Origin: an uncultured Lachnospiraceae bacterium
Lineage (GTDB): Bacteria; Bacillota; Clostridia; Lachnospirales; Lachnospiraceae
DNA length: 8,409 nt
Direction of reading: 5' to 3'
NCBI GenBank assembly: GCA_947178115.1
Contig: CAMWXF010000057.1
Location: forward strand, 1-8,409
The notes beneath the pieces are model-generated. The model searched no databases, had not been told where the DNA came from, and saw only the letters and a list, made by a program, of their open reading frames with translations. Positions 1 to 6,316 of the stretch are shown piece by piece (the first letter of the stretch is position 1; each line of letters opens with the position of its first letter). Position numbers and translations under genes: made by a program.

Positions 1-446
1 TATCCCCACTCCCACTCCCTGTTCAGATATACCTTGTCGGTCGTAACGTTCACAAAAGAACGCGCACTCGGATGCGTACGGACGCATTCCAGAATGTTGA
101 CTGTCCCCATGACGTTCACCTCATAAGTGTAGACCGGATCGCGGTATGACTCCCTGACAATAGGCTGCGCCGCCATATGAATGACGATCTCCGGCTCCGT
201 TTCGTCAAATACCTGCTGCAAATGTACCAGGTCACGGATATCGCCTGTCACGGAATTGATTTTATTTCCGATCCCGCAGAGCGCAAACACACTCGGTTCC
301 GTAGGTGGATTAAGCGCATATCCCGTCACCTGTGCCCCCGCCTGCACCAGCATCATGCACATCCATGTTCCTTTAAATCCGGTGTGTCCCGTGACCAGAA
401 CTTTTTTCCCTTTATAGAAATCTAATTTAAAATCAAATTCTGCCAT
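1..446 (-). CDS. rfbG: CDP-glucose 4,6-dehydratase, N-terminal part (cut by window end)
   Basis: An open frame from ATG at 446-444 runs off the left edge, giving 148 codons of N-terminal sequence. It is an extended short-chain dehydrogenase. Residues 15-26 carry the nucleotide-binding glycine motif (VLVTGHTGFKG). GDIRDL is at 69-73, HMAAQPIVRESYRDP at about 90-104, and the active-site strand VTTDK at 134-138 is followed by NREWEWG. This pattern is typical of RfbG/DdhB, which dehydrates CDP-D-glucose to CDP-4-dehydro-6-deoxy-D-glucose in the cytoplasm with a bound NAD. The later YxxxK lies outside the window. After the TDK motif I read VYLNREW where I remember family members as CYENREW, a minor difference. 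The start is supported by GGAG about 8 nt upstream. It follows rfbH after 28 nt, so it is presumably cotranscribed. Identity is confident; only completeness is unknown. Confidence 0.93.
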   Translation of the reverse strand, partial: MAEFDFKLDFYKGKKVLVTGHTGFKGTWMCMMLVQAGAQVTGYALNPPTEPSVFALCGIGNKINSVTGDIRDLVHLQQVFDETEPEIVIHMAAQPIVRESYRDPVYTYEVNVMGTVNILECVRTHPSARSFVNVTTDKVYLNREWEWG

Positions 447-474
447 AAGTTATTCTCCGTCACTAAAACATTAC

Positions 475-1830
475 CTACTGCATAACCGCACTGATCAATG
501 TCTTCGCCATATAGTCTATCATTTCGTCCGTCATGCCCGGATAAACGCCGATCCAGAACGTATCCGCCATAATGCGGTCCGTGTTCGCCAGCTCACCAAC
601 GATCCGATACCCCTCACCTTTTGCTCTCATTTCATCGAAACACGGATGCTTCGTCAGATTACCTGCAAAAAGCATTCTGGTCTGGATACCGTGAGCCTCC
701 ATATACGGTACGACCTTGCCACGGCTTACACCATTTTTACAGGTAACCATAAAACCAAACCAGCTTGGATTGGAGCTCTCACAGGCTTCCGGCAGAATCA
801 GCTTGTCCGTGATGTGCGCTGTCTCATCCGCCGCCAGAAGAGTCGCTTTTAATCTGTCGAAATTATACCGTCTTCTCTCCACGAAAGAAGGGAATTTCTC
901 AAGCTGCGCACAGCCGATCGCAGCCTGCATGTCTGTAGCTTTCAGATTATATCCGAAATGAGAATACACATATTTGTGGTCATATCCAAGCGGCAGTTCG
1001 CCATACTGCCTGTCGAACCGGTGTCCGCACAGATTATCCCTTCCTGACGGGCAGACGCAGTCGCGCCCCCAGTCCCTGAAAGAACGGATGCACTTATGCA
1101 GCAACGGGTTATCCGTATATACCGCACCGCCCTCACCCATTGTCATGTGATGCGGCGGATAGAAGCTGGAAGTACCAATATCACCGACCGTACCTGTCAG
1201 TTTCGTTGTCCCGTCTATTGTATATTCCGAACCGAGGGCATCACAGTTGTCCTCCACCAGCCAGAGGTTATGCTTCCTGCAAAATTCACTGACTGCTTTC
1301 AAGTTAAACGGATTCCCAAGCGTATGTGCGATCATGACCGCTTTGGTCTTCTCCGACAACGCCTCATCCAACATCGTCACGTCAATATTATACTGCGGGA
1401 TAGTTACGTCCACGAACACGGGCACTGCACCGTACTGAATCATAGGCGCCACCGTTGTGGGAAACCCTGCCGCTACAGTGATAATCTCATCCCCCCGCTT
1501 AATTGCCCGCTCCCCCAGAAGCGGCGAAGTCAATGCCATAAAAGCGATAAGGTTTGCCGATGAACCGGAATTCACGAGAGAACAGAATTTCACACCCAGA
1601 TACTCTGCCATCTTCTTCTCGAATTCATCCGTATATCGCCCCGCCGTCAACCAGAATTCCAGCGCGCTGTCCACCAGATTGACCATCTCCGCACTGTCGT
1701 AGACTCTGGATGCATAGGGAATCCGCTGGCCTTCCTCGAAAGGTTTCTTTACATTGTGATAGGTGTCACAATAATCTTTCACCAAATTTAATATTTCTTC
1801 CCTTGCCTGTTGCTCTGTTTTCTGATTCAT
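475..1830 (-). CDS. rfbH: CDP-4-dehydro-6-deoxyglucose 3-dehydrase (E1), RfbH
   Basis: A 451-residue protein of the DegT/DnrJ/EryC1 fold. It performs the PMP- and [2Fe-2S]-dependent C-3 deoxygenation of CDP-4-keto-6-deoxyglucose, working with a separate flavin/iron-sulfur reductase (E3) not seen here. Diagnostic features are all present. SSFYPPHHMTMGEGGAV at about 221-237 puts His227 where ordinary sugar aminotransferases have the PLP lysine. The cluster cysteines are Cys196 (EDNCDALG), then Cys258-x-Cys260-x7-Cys268 (CVCPSGRDNLC). VNSGSSANL at 86-94 is the cofactor phosphate region. The length matches the family (about 435-450 residues). The frame stays open upstream to 2055, but those extra codons lie inside rfbF. 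The ATG at 1830 has a near-perfect GGGAGG site, so it is the start. The gene sits 10 nt after rfbF and 28 nt before rfbG. Ketoreduction of the product would yield paratose, abequose or ascarylose. GC content is visibly higher than in the upstream genes. Confidence 0.96.
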   Translation of the reverse strand: MNQKTEQQAREEILNLVKDYCDTYHNVKKPFEEGQRIPYASRVYDSAEMVNLVDSALEFWLTAGRYTDEFEKKMAEYLGVKFCSLVNSGSSANLIAFMALTSPLLGERAIKRGDEIITVAAGFPTTVAPMIQYGAVPVFVDVTIPQYNIDVTMLDEALSEKTKAVMIAHTLGNPFNLKAVSEFCRKHNLWLVEDNCDALGSEYTIDGTTKLTGTVGDIGTSSFYPPHHMTMGEGGAVYTDNPLLHKCIRSFRDWGRDCVCPSGRDNLCGHRFDRQYGELPLGYDHKYVYSHFGYNLKATDMQAAIGCAQLEKFPSFVERRRYNFDRLKATLLAADETAHITDKLILPEACESSNPSWFGFMVTCKNGVSRGKVVPYMEAHGIQTRMLFAGNLTKHPCFDEMRAKGEGYRIVGELANTDRIMADTFWIGVYPGMTDEMIDYMAKTLISAVMQ

Positions 1831-1835
1831 GTTTT

Positions 1836-1841
1836 CCTCCC
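1836..1841 (-). promoter_or_regulatory. Ribosome binding site deciding the rfbH start
   Basis: On the minus strand this reads GGGAGG, five bases before the ATG at 1830-1828, and overlaps the first base of the rfbF TAG stop. It is the strongest Shine-Dalgarno match in the window. It settles the rfbH start against the 75-codon upstream extension, which would run inside rfbF. Confidence 0.85.
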
Positions 1842-2614
1842 TACCAGATTTTCCACGGTGCCTTGCCTTCGCTCCACAACCCTTCCAGATACGCCCGGTC
1901 GTGCACCGTATCCATCGGCGACCAGAATCCGGGATGTCTGTACGCTGCCATCTGTCGATCCTTAGCCAGCCGCTCAAACGGTGATGCCTCCAGCATCTCA
2001 GAGCCGTCTCCAAGATAATCAAACACCTGACTGTTAAGCACCATAAAACCTGCATTGACCCATGACTGATCTTTCCTCGCTTTTTCCTTAAAGCTCTCGA
2101 TCATATCGTTATCATCTATCTTAATTGCACCAAAACGCCCTGCCGGCTGAGTAGTAGTGATCGTAGCAATCCTGCCGTGCGACTCATGAAAGGAAAGCAG
2201 TGCCGGAATATCCACATCCGCCACACCGTCCCCGTAAGTCAGCATAAACTTCTCATCTTCTCCGATATAATCCCGTATCTGCAAAATACGTCCGGCGGTC
2301 AGAGTCTCCAGGCCGGTATTCGCCAATGTCACCCTCCACGGTTCAGCCGTAGAATTGTGATATTCCCTTGATTTGTCCTGTAGGCCGAAAGTGGCATCTG
2401 ACTGATACATATAGTAATGGATAAAATAATCCTTAATCATATGCCCTTTGTATCCGCAGCAGATAATGAAATCATTATAACCATAGGCGGAATATATTTT
2501 CATAATATGCCACAGTATCGGCTTTTCCCCGATCGCCACCATCGGTTTAGGCTTTAGAACCGATTCCTCGCTAATGCGGCTGCCCTTGCCGCCGGCTAAG
2601 ATAACCACTTTCAT
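1841..2614 (-). CDS. rfbF: Glucose-1-phosphate cytidylyltransferase
   Basis: A 257-residue cytoplasmic nucleotidyltransferase that converts CTP and alpha-D-glucose-1-phosphate to CDP-glucose, the first committed step of CDP-3,6-dideoxyhexose synthesis. The full canonical signature is visible: LAGGKGSRI at 6-14 (nucleotide loop with Gly11 and Arg13), KPKPM at 21-25, ICCGYKG at 51-57, EPWRVTLANTG at 91-101, TYGDG at 126-130 with the metal-binding Asp129, GRFGA at 159-163, FKEK at 175-178, VNAGFMV at 186-192 and FWSPMDT at 230-236 with Asp235. Length and the APWK end match the family. The start is ATG at 2614; a purine-rich AGGAAGGG lies about 12 nt upstream, a slightly long spacing. It is followed 10 nt later by rfbH, giving the order F-H-G. 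A divergent paralogue lies at 4979-4209. Confidence 0.95.
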   Translation of the reverse strand: MKVVILAGGKGSRISEESVLKPKPMVAIGEKPILWHIMKIYSAYGYNDFIICCGYKGHMIKDYFIHYYMYQSDATFGLQDKSREYHNSTAEPWRVTLANTGLETLTAGRILQIRDYIGEDEKFMLTYGDGVADVDIPALLSFHESHGRIATITTTQPAGRFGAIKIDDNDMIESFKEKARKDQSWVNAGFMVLNSQVFDYLGDGSEMLEASPFERLAKDRQMAAYRHPGFWSPMDTVHDRAYLEGLWSEGKAPWKIW

Positions 2615-2664
2615 ATTTGTTTCATACCCTTCCTGCGCATACTGTCTCTAACTTTTTCCTGCAT
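2611..2664 (-). other. Possible 17-codon leader frame in the gap before rfbF
   Basis: In the 74-nt gap between the membrane-protein stop (2689) and rfbF (ATG at 2614), an ATG at 2664-2662 opens a 17-codon basic peptide (MQEKVRDSMRRKGMKQI). Its TGA overlaps the rfbF ATG as ATGA. A GAGGGG lies only two bases before the ATG, too close for ideal spacing. This could be chance, a coupling peptide or a gene remnant. The gap is AT-rich near 2680-2695 with a TAATAT -10-like word, but I see no matching -35 and no terminator hairpin. Confidence 0.2.
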
Positions 2665-2688
2665 ATCCCCTCAAATATTACTATAAAA

Positions 2689-4248
2689 CTATTTTTCATC
2701 CGCAGCAGCTGTATTCAGTACAACATGCGTCCCGTATACAACCCGCGCAGCTATTCTGTCATATTGTCTCTGATCATTCATAGCATTCAGATCATAAAAC
2801 CGATGATCAAGCCCTTCCGGATAGGCAGGAACCTCTATCTCTTCCATCCCCATCTTCCTTGCAACCCCAATATTTTCACGCCAGACGTCCGCAGTCCGAT
2901 GCACTGCCAAGATCTGTGAAGAATATCCAAAAAACAAACACATGACCGCCACCAGGCTCATGCCTGCCAATACTGCCCTTGCTTCCCTATTCTTTTTCCC
3001 CGACGCTGAAATGCGCTCTGCCGCAAGCTGCCATAGTTCACGAAACGTCCTGATCACACCAATGATCAACAGCACATTTGCCGCAAGCATCCCATAAATC
3101 ATCACTCTCGCAACGATTCCCCATGTGACTGCCGACATCGCAAAACCCAGATACCATTCCAGATTGTGGATGACCGCCATGAACACTTCTTTCCAGCCAA
3201 GCATCCTCCTATACAATAGTGCAATCAGTACAACGGCCAGCACGGGGAGCACGATCGCGGGGAATATCCATATCTTATAGGCAACATACGTATGAATATA
3301 AATACTGTTAAAAAGTCTTGTGAAAAGAGGAACCGTCCGCAATGCAGATTCATGACTCTGCGCAGCGCGGTTAAAATTGCCGGGGGCAAAAAAGCAAATG
3401 CAGAAGCCAATCAAATATCCGGGATACAGAAACATACTGCGAATACGAAGCTTCCAATTATTATTAAACCAAAAACGAAGCATCTGCGTTAAGAGAACGA
3501 CTCCGAAAATAACCCCATATGCCTCGTGCGATAATCCGGCAAGCGCTCCGGACAAATTAATTCCGATCAGCGTTAATGTCCCACATAACTGACCATCTGA
3601 TTGAACTGTCCTTCCGTCGTCCGCCTGTATGGCGGCGTACCTCTCATATACACATCGTATCAGCATATAGAACACAAGATACAAGATTACCGATATCACA
3701 TAGATATTAGTAAACGTATACATAATCAGCCTAGACATGTACGCATAGGAATAACTCGGAACACAAAAAAGCAACAACCCTGTCAGGAAAACAATGGCAG
3801 ACTCCTTCATTCCGGCTGCTATACTTTCACAGATCACCCAAAGCGTCAACAAATACATTACAAACAGCATTCCCGCAATATAAATAGCAAAAATCACCCA
3901 GTTCATTCCATCCGGGAGCGCAAAAATCATACGTACCAATGGCGTGACAAGTTTTGTTACCACTCTGCCGTCCCACGAAAAATATGACTGGCGCAGTCTG
4001 TTCCAGCTTGCCTTCGGGGAAAAATCCAGATCCAGCGTACACTCCCCCTCGACCACACGATCGTCTATATAGGTACTGTCCGGATTATTTGCAACCAGCG
4101 CCCCGATATCGTCTCCATAGAGCGGAAGATCATAGCGAAGTAAAAACAGAAATACCGCCAATACCGCAATACTCAAAATGCTGCAAAGCTTACAAAAAAA
4201 ATTCTTTTTTATTGACTCTTGATCCACGGCGCAACCCCCGCATTCCAA
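2689..4248 (-). CDS. Polytopic membrane protein, DUF6056-like (possible GT-C glycosyltransferase or polymerase)
   Basis: An integral membrane protein of about 519 residues. A first membrane helix (about 22-38) is followed by an outward loop with YGDD at 44-47 and SYFSWDGRVVTKL at 88-100. Roughly nine to eleven further hydrophobic segments span about 115-445, and a soluble tail of about 70 residues ends the protein. An acidic pair just after the first helix, the WDGR motif, HE at 241-242 and APGNFNR at 288-294 recall the DUF6056 group of uncharacterised envelope proteins. The layout is GT-C-like, so it might transfer a lipid-linked sugar or polymerise repeat units; that is inference. No separate Wzy is visible in the window. 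No ATG is available near the N-terminus: TTG at 4248 has GGAG five bases upstream, and GTG at 4227 follows a run of five G. Either start lies inside the preceding nucleotidyltransferase gene. Confidence 0.8.
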   Translation of the reverse strand: MECGGCAVDQESIKKNFFCKLCSILSIAVLAVFLFLLRYDLPLYGDDIGALVANNPDSTYIDDRVVEGECTLDLDFSPKASWNRLRQSYFSWDGRVVTKLVTPLVRMIFALPDGMNWVIFAIYIAGMLFVMYLLTLWVICESIAAGMKESAIVFLTGLLLFCVPSYSYAYMSRLIMYTFTNIYVISVILYLVFYMLIRCVYERYAAIQADDGRTVQSDGQLCGTLTLIGINLSGALAGLSHEAYGVIFGVVLLTQMLRFWFNNNWKLRIRSMFLYPGYLIGFCICFFAPGNFNRAAQSHESALRTVPLFTRLFNSIYIHTYVAYKIWIFPAIVLPVLAVVLIALLYRRMLGWKEVFMAVIHNLEWYLGFAMSAVTWGIVARVMIYGMLAANVLLIIGVIRTFRELWQLAAERISASGKKNREARAVLAGMSLVAVMCLFFGYSSQILAVHRTADVWRENIGVARKMGMEEIEVPAYPEGLDHRFYDLNAMNDQRQYDRIAARVVYGTHVVLNTAAADEK

Positions 4249-4979
4249 AGATTCTCCATATTTACCCTGTCACGATAAGTTTCCACCGGTGTCCAGAAAC
4301 CCTTATGCTTATAAGTAGCAATCTGCTTCTCATCCGCTAAATGATTGATCAGTAAATTCTCCAGTTCATAATGCCCGTTAAGTATATTAAATATCTTTTT
4401 ATTCAGTACAAAAAGGCATGCATTTGTCCATGCCTGATTCTCCTCTGCACTGTGCTGACTCCCCACAACATATCCTTCCGCACTTATTTCCAGTGATTTG
4501 TTACGCCCGGTCGGCCGCGCCAGCGCCATAGTGGCAATCTTACCCTGTTTCAAATGCTGATCATACATCTTAGAAACATCGATATCCGAGAGACAGTCTC
4601 CGTACGTTACAATAAAGTTTTCCTCCTCAATATAATTCTGAATCTGCGCCACCCGCTGACCGGTCGCGCAGTACAGACCGGTATCAACCACCGTCACTTT
4701 CCAGTCCTCCGTACGATTCTTGTGAATCTCTACTTTGTTATTCTGTAGATCAACCGTAATATCGGACTGGTAAATATAATAGTCCATAAAATATTCTTTA
4801 ATCATATTGACCCGGTATCCGCCACATATAATAAATTCATTATATCCGTAAGCGGAAAAACTTTTCATAATATGCCAGAGAAGCGGTTTTCCACCAATCT
4901 CCGCCATCGGCTTGGGAATTCCTTCCTGTTCATTGCTGATCGTACTCTTTGTTCCTCCCGCCAAAATAACTACTTTCAT
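4209..4979 (-). CDS. Divergent RfbF-like sugar-phosphate nucleotidyltransferase
   Basis: A 256-residue protein colinear with the canonical RfbF at 2614-1841. Shared blocks include MKVVILAGG, PKPM, GKPLLWHIMK, ICGGY, DWKVTVVDTG and the GFW...DR...LW...APW ending. Positions that form the nucleotide and metal site differ. The loop reads AGGTKSTI (6-14), with Lys11 for Gly and Thr13 for Arg. TYGDG becomes TYGDC (125-129). GRFGA becomes GRNKS, the FKEK block is absent, and FWSPMDT becomes FWTPVET with Glu233 for Asp. Asp128 and the PKP lysine remain. It may activate another sugar or polyol phosphate, use another nucleotide, or be a pseudoenzyme; the sequence does not decide. The frame is intact and looks constrained, so it is not simple decay. 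The ATG overlaps the flippase TGA as ATGA, with AAGGA upstream. Confidence 0.85.
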   Translation of the reverse strand: MKVVILAGGTKSTISNEQEGIPKPMAEIGGKPLLWHIMKSFSAYGYNEFIICGGYRVNMIKEYFMDYYIYQSDITVDLQNNKVEIHKNRTEDWKVTVVDTGLYCATGQRVAQIQNYIEEENFIVTYGDCLSDIDVSKMYDQHLKQGKIATMALARPTGRNKSLEISAEGYVVGSQHSAEENQAWTNACLFVLNKKIFNILNGHYELENLLINHLADEKQIATYKHKGFWTPVETYRDRVNMENLWNAGVAPWIKSQ

Positions 4980-6310
4980 ACCTTATGTCCTTTCAGTTTT
5001 TTGATCAGTATACCCCCGTACAACAGGCTAAGCAGCACCATCAACACCATATAACAGATTGCCGCCCCCATTGTCCCATACCTTGACACAACAACAGGCA
5101 GGCTGACCGTCGCCGTGAGCGCAACAATGCCATGCGGCAGCAGAAGCACCTTTTGGCAGCGCATGATCGTCAAGACCACGCTTTGATATCCCGATAGCGC
5201 CAGAAAAGCGCTCGCCAGAAGCAATATCATAAGTTCTCTTTTGTATCCGGTCAAATCGGTATGGTAAAGCATTGACAACACAGGAATTCCCAGCAAATAA
5301 GCCCCTGCCATACATACTATGGCAAGCGTGCCGATGATCATGATCTGCCTTCTAATTCGCTTTCTAAACTTATCGCTCTGCCCCTGCTCCCACTCAACCG
5401 CCATGGGAACAAGCGTCGGCTGATAGATAAAATTATTCAATAACCCTATCACAAACACAGGCATGGCTACAAACCCGTAGCATGCCTGTATCTCGTCTGT
5501 CATATACGCATCAATGGCATACTTAGGCATATTATTTTCATATAGCGCTAAAAAAGAGATTCCAAACAGTGGCAGAACTGCCTTCAGGAGCTGTCCGATC
5601 TGACCGAAATCAATTTTTTTGCGAACCAGACTTGAAACCCTATCTTCCTCTCTGCAAAGCCGGGGATATGATAATCTCAAAAGTATCAGAAATATCACCG
5701 TAGAAACCAGAAGACACCACAGCAATGTATCTTTTAAATCCCTGCTAATGTACAATGCTGCCGGAAAGAACAACAGGATACCGATCCACCTCAAGCAGAA
5801 CATCATTGCTCCTGCATACAACCTGTCTCTCTGCTGATAGTATCCCCATATCACGTCTTCCAATGCCTCGACCAGATAAATCATACACACTGCAAAGATA
5901 ATTCCAATCTTATCGGAACCGTACTTTAATCCCGCTGCCGCATAACCCAGATATCCGCACACCGCTATTATCATAGCTGCGGCTGTCACAAAGCGTGCTG
6001 TCAGATACGTGAAAAAAGAAAACTTATTTTCCACGTCTGTCACCTGATAATTGCGCACTCCGAACTTGCCTATAGGCAGCATCAGATTTCCTATCGCAAA
6101 TGCCATCGTCAACATGCCCGCGTCTGCAAGTCCCGTCATCCGGGTAACGATCATGGACATAACGACTGCCTCTGCGGCATTGATCAATCCCGCTGCAGTA
6201 TTCCATACATAATCCAGTTTTGCTTGTCCCGCAGTGTTCTTCATATCTGTTCCACAGTGAATATCCCTCACTAAATTACCAGATGCAACATCCTCATCAA
6301 TCTTCAGCAT
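4976..6310 (-). CDS. Wzx-type oligosaccharide flippase (MOP superfamily)
   Basis: A 444-codon frame encoding a highly hydrophobic protein with about 12 membrane helices. Its N-terminal core (KLDYVWNTAAGLINAAEAVVMSMIVTR split over residues 31-57, then GLADAG) has the look of polysaccharide flippases that move undecaprenyl-pyrophosphate-linked repeat units across the membrane. FGVRNYQVTD near 83-92 and ENNMPKYAIDAYM in mid-protein also fit the family, as does the total length. Two starts are possible. ATG at 6310 lies one base after the upstream stop but has no good SD at close range. ATG at 6244 (residue 23) has GTGGA six bases upstream and gives the usual short N-terminus before the first helix. 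I favour 6244 on family grounds but report the longer frame. Residues 1-22 resemble part of the GT2 gene (see findings). It overlaps the next gene by ATGA. Confidence 0.88.
   Translation of the reverse strand: MLKIDEDVASGNLVRDIHCGTDMKNTAGQAKLDYVWNTAAGLINAAEAVVMSMIVTRMTGLADAGMLTMAFAIGNLMLPIGKFGVRNYQVTDVENKFSFFTYLTARFVTAAAMIIAVCGYLGYAAAGLKYGSDKIGIIFAVCMIYLVEALEDVIWGYYQQRDRLYAGAMMFCLRWIGILLFFPAALYISRDLKDTLLWCLLVSTVIFLILLRLSYPRLCREEDRVSSLVRKKIDFGQIGQLLKAVLPLFGISFLALYENNMPKYAIDAYMTDEIQACYGFVAMPVFVIGLLNNFIYQPTLVPMAVEWEQGQSDKFRKRIRRQIMIIGTLAIVCMAGAYLLGIPVLSMLYHTDLTGYKRELMILLLASAFLALSGYQSVVLTIMRCQKVLLLPHGIVALTATVSLPVVVSRYGTMGAAICYMVLMVLLSLLYGGILIKKLKGHKV
6251..6255 (-). promoter_or_regulatory. Possible ribosome binding site for an internal flippase start
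   Basis: Minus-strand GTGGA lies six bases before the ATG at 6244-6242. Spacing is good and the protein from here begins MKNTAGQ, a normal flippase N-terminus. This supports 6244 rather than 6310 as the flippase start, though the match is only partial. Confidence 0.4.
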
Positions 6311-6316
6311 CTCATC
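6287..6316 (-). repeat. Imperfect 30-bp direct repeat, copy at the flippase 5' end
   Basis: On the minus strand this matches 8035-8006 at 24 of 30 bases, with all six differences transitions. In the flippase frame it encodes EMLKIDED, identical to the GT2 peptide. It lies across the stop of the SGNH gene and the first flippase ATG. Confidence 0.5.

Noticed and set aside
1096..1563. 155-codon plus-strand reading frame
   Set aside because: It is entirely antisense to rfbH, rich in Arg, His and Cys, with no recognisable domain; it is a shadow of the real gene.
1831..2055. 75-codon N-terminal extension of the RfbH frame up to an ATG at 2055
   Set aside because: It lies inside the 3' part of rfbF, has no family similarity, and the ATG at 1830 has a near-perfect ribosome binding site and the correct family length.
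2665..2700. Possible promoter with a TAATAT -10-like word before rfbF
   Set aside because: No -35-like hexamer lies at 16-18 bases; AT-rich intergenic sequence gives such words by chance.
3601..4340. Two 128-codon plus-strand reading frames opposite the membrane-protein gene
   Set aside because: They are antisense to clearly coding sequence, low in plausible structure and without ribosome sites or homology that I can see.
4209..4979. Reading the second RfbF-like gene as a pseudogene
   Set aside because: The frame is full length, has a good start coupled to the flippase stop, and changes cluster at catalytic positions while structural blocks stay conserved.
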